The notes: generated by a model not told the origin, from the sequence alone. DNA of 64,000 bases from Verrucomicrobiaceae bacterium (GCA_027491155.1 JAIXWR010000009.1:124001-188000), one strand, 5' to 3'. Counted from the stretch's first letter, positions 1-9,155 are shown. Program-made: numbers and translations.

Positions 1-2925
1 CGTCGCGCTCGCGGTGCGGACGAATCCTTCCGCGCCGAGATAGGTGTCGGTCGGCAGCTTGTAGGAAATGCTCGCCCCGCCGATGTCGAACAGCGGTGCG
101 GATAGTCCGCCGACCAGCGATTCGTTGATCAGCGTGCGGAACGATTGGGTGAAGCCCGCGACCTGCGTCGGCTCCAGCCGCACGCTCTCGTCGAAAGTCG
201 CGCCGGCCTGCGATCGCGCATAGCCCAGCCGCAGCGTGAGCGTGTCCGCCGGAGTCCAAACGAACCCCGCTTTCGGCAGCCACTCGGAGCTTTCCTCCCG
301 CGCATCCGATGCCGGAGGCACGCTGCTGTTCAGCGGATACTCCTGCCAGTCATACGCGAGGCCGGCCGTCGCCCAGAAGCCGTGCCACAACTCGCGGGAG
401 TAGTAGACATAGGCCACCCAGCGATCGTAGTCGGGATCGGCGGTGAGAACGAAGGGATCGCTCGGCAAGACCCCGCCGATCCCTTGGTTCACCAGAGTGT
501 TGACGGTCGGGAAGCTACCGGTGTCGAAGCGCGCGCCGGCCAGCAGCGTCTGCCGCCCGTCGCTCCAGATCTGCTGCACCTCACCGAAATAGACCTCTGT
601 TTCCCGCTCCTGCAGCACATCCGCATTGAAGGCCACCGGAGCCTGGAGGTCGGGCACGGCGGGATCGACCAGCATCGCCAGCACGCTTCCCGACGGATCG
701 CGGACGCTCAGCTTGTCTCTCAAAGCCCCGCCGAGCATCAGCGTGCGACTTTCCGGCGACCACTCGTGCTGGTAGCCGACGATCGTCACCGGCGCCTGCG
801 TTTGCTCGCCGCGGAAATCGGGATCGAAGGTTGTGGGATCGTAGAGCTGCCGCAGGTCGCCGCTTTCCAGCTCCTCGAACTTGAGGTTGAGATAAATGCT
901 GTCCTTCGCGGTGAGCGCGTGCTTCACCTGAAAGTAAGCGGTGTAGCGCTCGCTGTCCTGGTTCGGGCGATAGCCGTCGGCGGTGAAGATGTCGTAGTCG
1001 AGCGCCACGCTGGTCCGCTCGGTGCGCGCCATGGCCGTGCCGGAGGAAAGGAATTCGCCGTCGCCGCGGACTTTCGTGCGGTTGCTGAAGCCGAACTGCT
1101 TCGTGTCGAAGAGCGCGGCGTATTCCTGCTGCGAGACGTTCTGCGGCAGCAAGGCAGTGCCGGCCGGCGAGAGCAGGTTGGCGAGCAGGAGTTCGTTGAA
1201 CCACGGCGTCTCCTGCCGCAGCTCGACCCGCCGCGGGTCGCGCAGGGCGTTGACGCTGTTAGAAAGGAAGAGGTGAGCCGAGGGATTGAGGTAATCGCTC
1301 ACCACCGAGCGCCGTGCTTCCTCCAGGCTGACCTCGGTCATGCCGGCGTTCTCGTAAAGCGCCGCCAGGTTCGCCTCGCGCACGGCACGATCCTTGTCGA
1401 GCAGGAAGCCGGAACGGTAGATCGAGCGGTTGTCGTTCAGCGCGATCGATTCCTCCAGGTTCGCGATGCCCTTGTTGTAGGCATTGCCACGCTGGTCGAG
1501 CAGCGCCTGATAGAGCAGAGGCGTCGGGTCGCCGGGATCGAGCCGACGCGCCAGACCGAGTTCGTGCGCCGCGCGGCCGTCCTTATCCGACTCCGCGAAG
1601 GCCTTGCCGAGATAGCTGCGAAGGAAAGCGCGGTTCGGCTCCACCGCGGCGGCGATGGTGATCGACCGCAGACCTTCCTCGCGGTCCCGCAACTGAAAGT
1701 TCGCCAGCCCCTGCCCCAGCCACGCGTTGCCGAGCGCGGGATCGATGGCGATGGCCTCCGCGAAAAACCTCCGCGCCTCGGGGATGCGGTTCCGCCCCAG
1801 TTCCAGGTAGCCCTTCAGCGAAATCGCCTGCGCGTTCCTCGGGGAAATCGCCAGCGCCTTGTCGACCGTTGCGATCGCTTCCTCGTTCCGCCCGAAACTG
1901 AACTCCAGCTCCGCCACCCGCGCCCAGCCGAGCCCGAAGTCCGGCGACGCGGCCACCGCTTCCATCGCCGCCGCCAACGCGCCTTCCAAATCGCCGCGCG
2001 ATTGCCGCGCATACGACAACGCCATCCGCCCTTCAGGCGTTGCAGGCGCATCGACATCCGCCATCTCCGCGGCTGGCTTGCGCACCACTTCGATCAAGAG
2101 CCGCAAGGAATCGGTCATCGGCCCGCCACCCGCCTGCCGCAGCTCCGCTTCCACCTCGTCGATCCGTCCGCTCCCGAGCTTGACCGCCGCGGCAAAGCGA
2201 TGCTCATCCGCATTCCCCGCCGCCGGCAGCAACTCCAGCGCGCGTAGTAGATCGCCCTCCGCATAGGCTTTCCGCGACGCCGCGAAATCCGCACCCAGCC
2301 CGTCGAAGCCCGCCGGATCCGCGATGCCCGGATAGTAGAGGAACCACTGAATATCCTCCGAGGCATCGAGCACCGCCGTCTTGCGCGGCGGCTTTCCCGC
2401 TTCCGCGATCCCTTGCTCGCCGCTCGCCAAATCGATCGCGCCGAACCCGTTCGACAGCCCGACCTCGCCGTCGATCATCGTGACCACCGTCTTCCCGCCC
2501 TCGACCTCCAGCACGAATTCCGTGCCGCGGATGTTCAGGCTCGCGGTCGGCGTCTTGATGTCCGCCTCCGCCTCCGAGCGGCTGAAAAAGTAGGCGACGC
2601 CCTTGCCGAAATCGATCTTGCTCCGGCCGCCCGCCTGACCCGCCGGCGGTGCCTGGAGGCGCAGGCTGGTCAGCTCGCTCATCCGCAGCACGCCGCCGGT
2701 CGACAGCTCGATCCCCGCGCGGCTCAGTTCGCCGGTGCGGACCTGTTCCTGCCACTTCACCGCGTCGCCGACCGCCGCCTTGGTCCACTTCGACGACGCC
2801 GCGCTGCGGTCGACCTCGTTCTCGGTGAGAATGATTTCCCCGCCTTCCCGCGCCGCACTTTCATCCGCTTCGGCAGGCGAAACGGCGAACAACGCCAGCG
2901 CGGCGAGGATGCGGGAAAGGGACAT
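1..2925 (-). CDS. FecR-domain / TPR / outer-membrane beta-barrel protein (3' end outside window)
   Basis: The frame opens at an ATG at 2925 and runs off the window edge, giving 975 visible residues. Residues 1-20 form a signal peptide ending in AEA. A FecR-type domain follows at about 45-160; its typical core TPTASLNIRGTEFVLEV lies at 125-141. Residues of about 230-540 are TPR-like helices with phrases such as NAWLGQGLANF and ATVDKALAISPRNAQAISLKG. From about 560 onward the sequence alternates aromatic and polar residues like a TonB-receptor or porin barrel (AYVYYSRELWHGFWATAGLAY). FecR modules are normally periplasmic signal sensors and TPRs are protein-binding scaffolds, so the protein probably sits in the outer membrane with a periplasmic head; a transported substrate cannot be named. 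It diverges from purL across about 366 bp. The domain reading is firm in outline; the barrel boundary is approximate and the C-terminus is not visible. Confidence 0.8.
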   Translation of the reverse strand, partial: MSLSRILAALALFAVSPAEADESAAREGGEIILTENEVDRSAASSKWTKAAVGDAVKWQEQVRTGELSRAGIELSTGGVLRMSELTSLRLQAPPAGQAGGRSKIDFGKGVAYFFSRSEAEADIKTPTASLNIRGTEFVLEVEGGKTVVTMIDGEVGLSNGFGAIDLASGEQGIAEAGKPPRKTAVLDASEDIQWFLYYPGIADPAGFDGLGADFAASRKAYAEGDLLRALELLPAAGNADEHRFAAAVKLGSGRIDEVEAELRQAGGGPMTDSLRLLIEVVRKPAAEMADVDAPATPEGRMALSYARQSRGDLEGALAAAMEAVAASPDFGLGWARVAELEFSFGRNEEAIATVDKALAISPRNAQAISLKGYLELGRNRIPEARRFFAEAIAIDPALGNAWLGQGLANFQLRDREEGLRSITIAAAVEPNRAFLRSYLGKAFAESDKDGRAAHELGLARRLDPGDPTPLLYQALLDQRGNAYNKGIANLEESIALNDNRSIYRSGFLLDKDRAVREANLAALYENAGMTEVSLEEARRSVVSDYLNPSAHLFLSNSVNALRDPRRVELRQETPWFNELLLANLLSPAGTALLPQNVSQQEYAALFDTKQFGFSNRTKVRGDGEFLSSGTAMARTERTSVALDYDIFTADGYRPNQDSERYTAYFQVKHALTAKDSIYLNLKFEELESGDLRQLYDPTTFDPDFRGEQTQAPVTIVGYQHEWSPESRTLMLGGALRDKLSVRDPSGSVLAMLVDPAVPDLQAPVAFNADVLQERETEVYFGEVQQIWSDGRQTLLAGARFDTGSFPTVNTLVNQGIGGVLPSDPFVLTADPDYDRWVAYVYYSRELWHGFWATAGLAYDWQEYPLNSSVPPASDAREESSEWLPKAGFVWTPADTLTLRLGYARSQAGATFDESVRLEPTQVAGFTQSFRTLINESLVGGLSAPLFDIGGASISYKLPTDTYLGAEGFVRTASAT

Positions 2926-3291
2926 CGCTAACAGGCTCCCCCGCGTGGATTGCGGGGCAAAGCAAATACCCCGCAGGTGAAGAAATCGACACATCCGGAG
3001 GACTGGGTTTGCGGGAAAGCCCGCCGCGGGGACGAAACTGACAGCAGCGGCGATGCCAGCGCCGCCCTTCGTTTCGGCTCTTCCTGGTCGGAGAACTCCG
3101 ACCGGGAAAGCAGGCAAATGGGGAAAGAAGGGCATTGCCACGGGTCTTCAACGCGACCGCCCCACGGAATTGCAGCCGATCCCTGTTTCCTCCCCCACCC
3201 TTCGGCGGAAGCGTCGGATTCGCGAATCACCCGGCTTGCCCTCCCCGGACCGGCGACTAGCATCGACCGCTCCCGCAGGTCCCTGCCGCCC
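2926..3291. other. Intergenic region between the FecR/TPR gene and purL
   Basis: This stretch of about 366 bp separates two divergent genes and should hold both promoters. The purL frame stays open upstream to about 2950, but that part is proline-, arginine- and serine-rich with no PurL similarity, so I treat it as noncoding. I see no convincing terminator, riboswitch or promoter boxes. Confidence 0.5.
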
Positions 3292-6200
3292 ATGAACCGC
3301 ATTTTCGTCGAAAAGAAGCCCGAGTTTAACGGAGAAGCCCGCCACCTCCTCCACGACCTGCGCGAATCGCTCGGGCTCCCCGGCCTCGAAGCCGTCCGCA
3401 TCGTCCAGCGCTACGACATCGACGGCCTCAGCGACGCCGAATTCGCCCAGGCCGTCCGCCAGATCCTCTCCGAGCCCCAGGTCGACCTGACCTCCCCCAC
3501 CCTCTCCCTCGCTGAAAACGAGACCGCCTTCGCCGTCGAATACCTCCCCGGCCAGTTCGACCAGCGCGCCGACTCCGCCGCCCAATGCGTCCAGATCCTC
3601 ACCGGCAAGGAACGCCCGCTCGTCGCCTCCGCCAAGGTCATCGTCCTCGCCGGCAACCTTTCCCCCGACGACCTCGTCCGCATCAAGGGCTACGTCATCA
3701 ACGCCGTGGACTCTCACGAGGCCCGCATGGACCTGCCGGACTCGCTCCAGCCGAACATCCACGCCCCGGCCGACGTCGCCATCCTCGAAGGCTTCACCAC
3801 CCGCGACCCCGCCGCCGTCCGCGCCGATTTCGGCCTCGCGATGTCCGCGGAGGACGTCGCTTTCTGCCAGACCTACTTCCGCGACGAGGAGAAGCGCGAC
3901 CCGAGCATCACCGAGATCCGGATGCTCGACACCTACTGGTCCGACCACTGCCGCCACACCACCTTCCTCACCAAGATCGACGACGTCACCTTCGCCGAAG
4001 GCACCGCCCCGATCGAACGAGCCTGGCAAACCTACCTCGCCACCCGCGAGCAACTCGGCCGCCAGGAAAAGCCGGTCACCCTGATGGACATCGCCCTCAT
4101 CGGCATGCGCGAGCTCAAGGCCAGCGGCGAACTCGACAACCTCGAAGTCTCCGAAGAAGTCAACGCCGCCTCAATCGTCGTCCAAGTCCCGGTCTCCAAA
4201 CCATCAACCATCAACCATCAACCATCAACTTCCTCGGAAGAGTGGCTCGTGATGTTCAAGAACGAGACCCACAACCACCCGACCGAGATCGAGCCCTTCG
4301 GCGGCGCGGCGACCTGCCTCGGCGGCTGCATCCGCGATCCGCTCTCCGGCCGCTCCTACGTCTATCAGGCGATGCGCGTCACCGGTGCCGGCAATCCTCT
4401 GACACCTTTCTCCGAGACCCTGCCCGGCAAGCTCCCGCAGAAAAAAATCTGCCAGGTCGCCGCCGCCGGCTACTCGTCCTACGGCAACCAGATCGGACTC
4501 GCCACCGGCCAGGTCGCGGAAGTCTATCACGCCGGCTACGTCGCCAAGCGCCTCGAAATCGGCGCCGTGGTCGCCGCGGCGCCGCGCTCGCAGGTCTTCC
4601 GCGGCTCGCCTTCGCCCGGCGATGTCATCCTCCTCATCGGCGGCCGCACCGGCCGCGACGGCGTCGGCGGCGCCACCGGATCGTCGAAAGAACACACCGA
4701 CACCGCCCTCGAAAACTCGGCCGAAGTCCAGAAAGGCGACGCCCCGACCGAGCGGAAGATCCAGCGCCTGTTCCGCAATCCGGAACTCACCCGGAAGATC
4801 AAAATCTGCAACGACTTCGGAGCCGGCGGCGTGTCGGTCGCGATCGGCGAGATCGCGCCCTCCCTCGACATCGACCTCGATGCCGTGCCGAAGAAATACG
4901 ACGGCCTCGACGGCACCGAGCTCGCGATTTCCGAATCCCAGGAGCGCATGGCCGTCTGCATCGACCCCGCCGATGCCGCCTACTTCATCGCCGAGTCCGA
5001 CAAGGAGAACCTCGAGTGCGTCCACGTCGCCAACGTCACCGACAGCGGCCGCCTGCGGATGAAGTGGCGCGGCAAGACCATCGTCGACCTCTCCCGCGCC
5101 TTCCTCGACACCAACGGCGTCCAACAGACCGCCAAGGTCCACGTCGCCGCTCCCACGGGCGCCTTCCAATCGGCAATCGAAAATCCTGAATCGGCAATCT
5201 CGCTCCTCAGCGAACTCAACCACTGCTCGCAAAAAGGTCTCGGCCACCGCTTCGACGGCTCGGTCGGCGCCGGCACCGTCCTCTGGCCCTTCGGCGGCAA
5301 GCAGCAGCTCACCCCGCCCGACGCGATGGTCGCCAAGCTCCCGCTGCTCGAAGGCGACACCGACGTCTGCACCTACATGAGCTGGGGCTTCAATCCCCGC
5401 ATCTCCTCCTGGTCGCCCTTCCACGGCGCGGCCTACGCGGTCACCGAGTCCGTCTGCAAGGCCGTCGCCGCCGGCGCGCGCCTGTCCGACATCCGGCTGA
5501 CCCTCCAGGAATACTTCCCGAAACTCGGCAACGACCCCGCCCGCTGGGGCCTGCCCTTCGCGGCGCTGTTAGGAGCCTTCCACGTCCAGCACGAACTCCG
5601 CCTCGCCGCGATCGGCGGCAAGGACTCGATGTCCGGCTCCTTCAACGACCTCGACGTCCCGCCGACCCTCGTCTCCTTCGCCCTCGCCCCCGGCCAGGCC
5701 AGCCTCGCCCTCAGCCCGGAGTTCAAGAAAGCCGGCAGCAAGGTCTCGCTTGTCACCGTCCCGCGCGACGCCGACCAGCTCCCCGACTTCGCCAAGCTCA
5801 AGCAAACCGCCGCCGCTCTCCACCAGCTCAACGCCGCCGGCCAGCTCCTCTCGATGAAGGCCCTCGGCTCCGGCGGCCTTGTCCACGCCCTCGCCACCTC
5901 CGCCTTCGGCAACGCCATCGGCTTCACCGGGACCGCCGGCTTCAGCCGGCCCGAATGGTCCACCGAGCGCTACTTCTCCTTCCTCCTCGAACACGACGTC
6001 GAGCTCCCCGCATCGCTCAACGCCACCCTCCTCGGCCACACCACCGCCGAGCCCGTCCTCGCCTTCGCCGGCGAAAGCCACGCGCTCAGCGACCTCCAAG
6101 CCGCCTGGGAAGGCACGCTCGAGCCGGTTTATCCGACGAAGGCGGAGATGGCAGATGGTAGATCACAGATGTCAGATCTGGAATTGCCCCGCGCGGAGCG

Positions 6201-7038
6201 CCCGACATCCACCATCTCCCATCTACCATCCACCATATCCAGACCGAAGGTCCTCATCCCCGCCTTCCCCGGCACCAACAGCGAATACGACTCCGCCAAA
6301 GCCTTCCGCGAGGCCGGGGCGGACGCGGAGATCCTGGTCTTCCGCAATCTCACCGCCCGCCACATCGAGGAATCGCTCGAAGCCTTCGCGCGGCAGATCC
6401 GCCAGTCGCAGATCCTGATGTTCCCGGGTGGTTTCAGCGCCGGCGACGAGCCCGACGGCTCCGCCAAATTCATCGCCACCGTCATCCGCAACCCGCGGGT
6501 GGCCGATGCCATCATGGACCTGCTGAAGAACCGCGACGGCCTCGTCCTCGGCATCTGCAACGGCTTCCAGGCCCTCATCAAGACCGGCCTCGTCCCCTAC
6601 GGCGAGATCCGCGAACCCACCGCCGGAGCCCCCACCCTTGTCCACAACGACATCGGCCGCCACATCTCCTGCTACGCCACCACCAAGGTCGTCAGCAATT
6701 CGTCGCCCTGGCTTTCCCTCTGCCAACCCGGCGACCTCCACGCCATCCCGCTGTCGCACGGCGAAGGCAAGTTCCACGCCAGCCCGGAAGTCATCGCCGA
6801 GCTCGCGCGCAAGGGCCAGATCGCCACGCAGTATGTCGACGCCAGCGGCGCGCCCTCGATGGACATCGCCATCAATCCGAACGGCTCGCTGTTCGCCATC
6901 GAAGGCATCACCAGCCCCTGCGGCCGGGTCTTCGGCAAGATGGGCCACACCGAGCGCAGCGGCACCCGCGTCGCCAAAAACATCCCCGGCGAAAAGCATC
7001 AGCCGATCTTCGCCGCGGGCGTGAAATGGTTCTCGTGA
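3292..7038 (+). CDS. purL: Phosphoribosylformylglycinamidine synthase, large single-chain form
   Basis: This cytosolic enzyme makes FGAM from FGAR, glutamine and ATP in purine synthesis. The ATG at 3292 begins MNRIFVEKKPEF and gives 1248 aa, close to the roughly 1290 aa of the proteobacterial large form. Visible marks are DTYWSDHCRHTTF near residue 216, FKNETHNHPTEIEPFGGAA near 322, and a C-terminal class I glutaminase with FPGGFSAGDEPDG, nucleophile Cys1089 in GICNGFQAL and SHGEGKF. Four stretches look inserted: two heptad-coded linkers (residues about 304-313 and 626-637), a palindrome coding for AGFSRPE (about 879-890), and an inverted pair of heptad arrays (about 951-983) placed exactly between the synthetase and glutaminase parts. 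All keep the frame. No separate purS or purQ is needed. The next gene starts 3 bp downstream. Confidence 0.97.
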   Translation: MNRIFVEKKPEFNGEARHLLHDLRESLGLPGLEAVRIVQRYDIDGLSDAEFAQAVRQILSEPQVDLTSPTLSLAENETAFAVEYLPGQFDQRADSAAQCVQILTGKERPLVASAKVIVLAGNLSPDDLVRIKGYVINAVDSHEARMDLPDSLQPNIHAPADVAILEGFTTRDPAAVRADFGLAMSAEDVAFCQTYFRDEEKRDPSITEIRMLDTYWSDHCRHTTFLTKIDDVTFAEGTAPIERAWQTYLATREQLGRQEKPVTLMDIALIGMRELKASGELDNLEVSEEVNAASIVVQVPVSKPSTINHQPSTSSEEWLVMFKNETHNHPTEIEPFGGAATCLGGCIRDPLSGRSYVYQAMRVTGAGNPLTPFSETLPGKLPQKKICQVAAAGYSSYGNQIGLATGQVAEVYHAGYVAKRLEIGAVVAAAPRSQVFRGSPSPGDVILLIGGRTGRDGVGGATGSSKEHTDTALENSAEVQKGDAPTERKIQRLFRNPELTRKIKICNDFGAGGVSVAIGEIAPSLDIDLDAVPKKYDGLDGTELAISESQERMAVCIDPADAAYFIAESDKENLECVHVANVTDSGRLRMKWRGKTIVDLSRAFLDTNGVQQTAKVHVAAPTGAFQSAIENPESAISLLSELNHCSQKGLGHRFDGSVGAGTVLWPFGGKQQLTPPDAMVAKLPLLEGDTDVCTYMSWGFNPRISSWSPFHGAAYAVTESVCKAVAAGARLSDIRLTLQEYFPKLGNDPARWGLPFAALLGAFHVQHELRLAAIGGKDSMSGSFNDLDVPPTLVSFALAPGQASLALSPEFKKAGSKVSLVTVPRDADQLPDFAKLKQTAAALHQLNAAGQLLSMKALGSGGLVHALATSAFGNAIGFTGTAGFSRPEWSTERYFSFLLEHDVELPASLNATLLGHTTAEPVLAFAGESHALSDLQAAWEGTLEPVYPTKAEMADGRSQMSDLELPRAERPTSTISHLPSTISRPKVLIPAFPGTNSEYDSAKAFREAGADAEILVFRNLTARHIEESLEAFARQIRQSQILMFPGGFSAGDEPDGSAKFIATVIRNPRVADAIMDLLKNRDGLVLGICNGFQALIKTGLVPYGEIREPTAGAPTLVHNDIGRHISCYATTKVVSNSSPWLSLCQPGDLHAIPLSHGEGKFHASPEVIAELARKGQIATQYVDASGAPSMDIAINPNGSLFAIEGITSPCGRVFGKMGHTERSGTRVAKNIPGEKHQPIFAAGVKWFS
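4201..4228 (+). repeat. Heptad repeat inside purL (4 perfect copies)
   Basis: Four perfect tandem copies of CCATCAA fill 4201-4228 and encode the linker-like stretch STINHQPST just before the conserved FKNETHNHPTE motif. The unit is 7 bp, so gain or loss of a single copy would shift the purL frame. The same class (core CATC) recurs at 6206-6240, 42126-42153 and 60994-61028. Confidence 0.9.
5168..5202 (+). repeat. Heptad repeat inside purL (AATC class, 5 imperfect copies)
   Basis: Five consecutive 7-bp units each begin with AATC (5168, 5175, 5182, 5189, 5196); the other three positions vary. The array codes for the segment SAIENPESAIS between two conserved PurL blocks. Confidence 0.8.
5928..5961. 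repeat. REP-like palindromic element inside purL
   Basis: The palindrome GCCGGcttcaGCCGGC is preceded by CGGGACC and followed by CCGAATGGTCC. It is read in frame as AGFSRPE. Near-identical elements lie at 47441-47478 and 47516-47547 (intergenic) and 60896-60925 (inside another gene). The downstream ten bases CGAATGGTCC are identical to the intergenic copy at 47441. Confidence 0.8.
6146..6240. repeat. Inverted pair of heptad arrays inside purL
   Basis: Five 7-bp units with core AGAT start at 6146, 6153, 6160, 6167 and 6174. After a spacer of about 25 bp, five units with core CAT start at 6206, 6213, 6220, 6227 and 6234. The second array is the complement class of the first (GATGGTAGAT on one arm, ATCTACCATC on the other), so the two can pair. 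It encodes the linker between the FGAM-synthetase and glutaminase parts. Confidence 0.85.
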
Positions 7039-7041
7039 GCC

Positions 7042-8199
7042 ATGAAGCCAATCGTCCCGCTGCTGATGGCCTTGCTCCTCTGCGGAGCACCCTCCGCACG
7101 CGGGGAAGTCGATTTCGACAAGCTTCAGAACGAATACGAGACCAACCTCCGCATCGCCTCGCGCCATCCGTTCCGGGACTTCGAAAAGGCGGTTGATGCC
7201 AACGATCTGCCCGCGGTCCGGCGATTCCTTGACAAGGGCCTCCCGGCATCCCTCCAGATCCCTACACCGCAGGAAGAATGGGAAGGCATCCCGCCGTCCG
7301 AGCAGGCCATCCACCTCGCCGCGCGCCGCGGCCACCTCGCCATGGTCAAGCTCCTGCTCGACCGCGGTGCCAGCCCGGACGCCCGTGATTCCGAGGGCGC
7401 GACCCCGCTCTTCGAAACCTCGGATCCCACCATCGCAAAGCTCTTGATCGACAGCGGTGCCAAAGTCTCCGCCCGCGACTGCGATGGCACCCAACCGATC
7501 CACCGGGCCGCGACGCGGGGCCTCGAACTTGTCAAACTCCTGGTCCGACACGGTGCCGACCCGCTGGCCCGCGACCAACGCGGCGGCCGCCCGCTTCACG
7601 ATGCGGCCCGCGATGGGAACTTGGAGATCGCAAGCTATCTCGTCAGCCGCGGCTCGCCCGTCGATGCCCGGATCGCCGACCCGGAGGACTACTATCGCAA
7701 CGGCTGGCAAGCCCTGCACTTCGCCGCCGCGCGAAGCGAGTCGCCCGACGCGCTCGCGATCGCCGCCCTTCTGCTCCGAAAGGGAGCCCCGGTGAACGCC
7801 CCGACCCGTGACGGCGAAACTCCCCTCCACCTCGCCGGTGGCGAATCCGTCATCCGGCTCTTGCTGGAAAAGGGAGCCAAGGCCGATGCCGTCTCACGGC
7901 AGCTTGGTGAACAGCCTCTCCACGCAGCCGCCAGGGATGGCAACGTCGTCAAGATCCACCTGCTGCTCGACCACGGCGCGGATCCGAACGCCACCCGCCA
8001 CGACCGCTCCACACCCTTGGACACGGCCGTCTTTTTCGGCAGGACGGAAGCCGTCGAACTGCTGCTGGCCCGCGGCGCGAAACCGACCGCCCACACCTTG
8101 GACCAAGCCCGCGACCAAGGCGACCTGTCCATGATCCGCAAGATCCGCCTCGCCCTGCAAGGCGAGCGATCCGTCAAACCGCCCGCCCACCGGAGATAG
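7042..8199 (+). CDS. Exported ankyrin-repeat protein
   Basis: This 385-residue protein starts at an ATG 3 bp after the purL stop, so the two are probably co-transcribed. Residues 1-21 form a signal peptide (hydrophobic core LMALLLCGA, then ARGE). From about residue 90 there are seven or eight ankyrin repeats, recognisable by phrases such as HLAARRGHLAMVKLLLDRGA and PLHAAARDGN. Ankyrin repeats bind other proteins; no catalytic domain is visible. With the signal peptide, it is expected in the periplasm or at the cell surface. Partner and role are unknown, and there is no obvious link to purine synthesis. It converges on the FKBP gene with 6 bp between stops. Confidence 0.9.
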   Translation: MKPIVPLLMALLLCGAPSARGEVDFDKLQNEYETNLRIASRHPFRDFEKAVDANDLPAVRRFLDKGLPASLQIPTPQEEWEGIPPSEQAIHLAARRGHLAMVKLLLDRGASPDARDSEGATPLFETSDPTIAKLLIDSGAKVSARDCDGTQPIHRAATRGLELVKLLVRHGADPLARDQRGGRPLHDAARDGNLEIASYLVSRGSPVDARIADPEDYYRNGWQALHFAAARSESPDALAIAALLLRKGAPVNAPTRDGETPLHLAGGESVIRLLLEKGAKADAVSRQLGEQPLHAAARDGNVVKIHLLLDHGADPNATRHDRSTPLDTAVFFGRTEAVELLLARGAKPTAHTLDQARDQGDLSMIRKIRLALQGERSVKPPAHRR

Positions 8200-8205
8200 G
8201 GAGCC

Positions 8206-8745
8206 TCAGTTGATCCCCAGCAGCTCCACCTCGAACACCAGCGTGCTGTTCGGCGGGATCGCGGGGCTCGGGCTGCCGCCGCCATAGGCCAGCGGCGCGG
8301 GGATCTCGAACTTGAACTTGTCGCCCACCTTCATGAGCTGCACGCCCTCGGTCCAGCCGGGGATCACGCGGTTCAGAGGAAAGGTCGCCGGCTGGCCTCG
8401 GTCGACCGAGCTGTCGAAGACGGTGCCGTTGAGCAAGGTGCCGTGGTAGTGGACGGTCACGTTGTCGGTGGCCTTCGGATGCACGGTGCCGGTGCCTTTC
8501 TGGAGCACGGTGTATTTCAATCCGCTGGCGGTGGTGATCACCTCCGGCTTGGCGGAGGGATCGCGCGGACCGCTTTTACCTGGCATCGATTCGCCGCCCT
8601 CGGCTCCGGCCTCGCTCGAAGCGGCAGCGCTCCCGCCGGGCTTCGATGCGGCGGAGGACTCCGCTCCCGCGGTGCCCGACTTGGAATCACAGGCGGTCAG
8701 GGCGATCGCGGCGGCACAGGACAGGAATGGGAAAAGTGGCTTCAT
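8206..8745 (-). CDS. FKBP-type peptidyl-prolyl isomerase, lipoprotein
   Basis: This 179-residue protein speeds cis-trans isomerisation of proline bonds during folding outside the cytoplasm. It starts with a lipoprotein signal (IALTAC, lipid-anchored Cys19), then a Ser/Ala/Gly-rich linker to about residue 65, then one FKBP domain with VTVHYHGTLLNGTVFDSS, VIPGWTEGVQLMKVGDKF and FEVELLGIN at the end. The active-site aromatics, including the W in IPGW and the Y in LAYGGG, are present. It is probably membrane-anchored. It lies 59 bp downstream of the MazG-like gene on the same strand. Confidence 0.95.
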   Translation of the reverse strand: MKPLFPFLSCAAAIALTACDSKSGTAGAESSAASKPGGSAAASSEAGAEGGESMPGKSGPRDPSAKPEVITTASGLKYTVLQKGTGTVHPKATDNVTVHYHGTLLNGTVFDSSVDRGQPATFPLNRVIPGWTEGVQLMKVGDKFKFEIPAPLAYGGGSPSPAIPPNSTLVFEVELLGIN

Positions 8746-8804
8746 GGTCGTTGCGGGATTTCGGACAGAAGCTCCCCAAGCCCGGACCGGCGGTCAAGGC
8801 GCGA

Positions 8805-9155
8805 TCAAAGCTCATTGTATTTCAGATTGTTCCCGCGCGACTTCTCCGCCGGATAGCGCTCCTCGTTCCGGGCGAGCTTCGCCTCCATCACCTCGCCGAG
8901 CTTCATCCCGAGCAGGTCCGCCATCTCGAACAGCAGAATAGCCACGTCCGCGATCTCCGACGCGATCTCCTCGCGCTTCTCCGCCGCCCGCTTCTCGATC
9001 TGGCCGGGCTGCTGCCAGACGAAATGCTGCATCAACTCCCCCGCCTCCGCCGCGATCGCCACCGCCATGTCCTTGGGATTGTGGAATTGCTCCCAGTCGC
9101 GGGCGGCCACGAAGGTCCGGATGCGGGCGGTGAGATCGGCGATGGAATCGGACAT
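8805..9155 (-). CDS. MazG-like nucleotide pyrophosphohydrolase
   Basis: This 116-residue cytosolic protein belongs to the small all-alpha NTP pyrophosphohydrolase family that cleaves (d)NTPs to monophosphates. The metal-binding pattern is visible as EAGELMQHF (E-x2-E type) followed by [19 protein letters not shown] (E-x3-D type). I chose the ATG at 9155 ([12 protein letters not shown]) rather than an upstream in-frame start at 9194, because the extra residues are basic and unlike the family. Its actual nucleotide substrate cannot be told from sequence. It diverges from msrB across about 98 bp. Confidence 0.9.
   Translation of the reverse strand: MSDSIADLTARIRTFVAARDWEQFHNPKDMAVAIAAEAGELMQHFVWQQPGQIEKRAAEKREEIASEIADVAILLFEMADLLGMKLGEVMEAKLARNEERYPAEKSRGNNLKYNEL

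Noticed and set aside
145-2247. Long plus-strand open frame of 700 codons opposite the FecR/TPR gene
   Set aside because: It is Arg/His/Val-rich with no family similarity, while the minus strand reads a coherent signal peptide, FecR and TPR protein. It is a GC-driven shadow.
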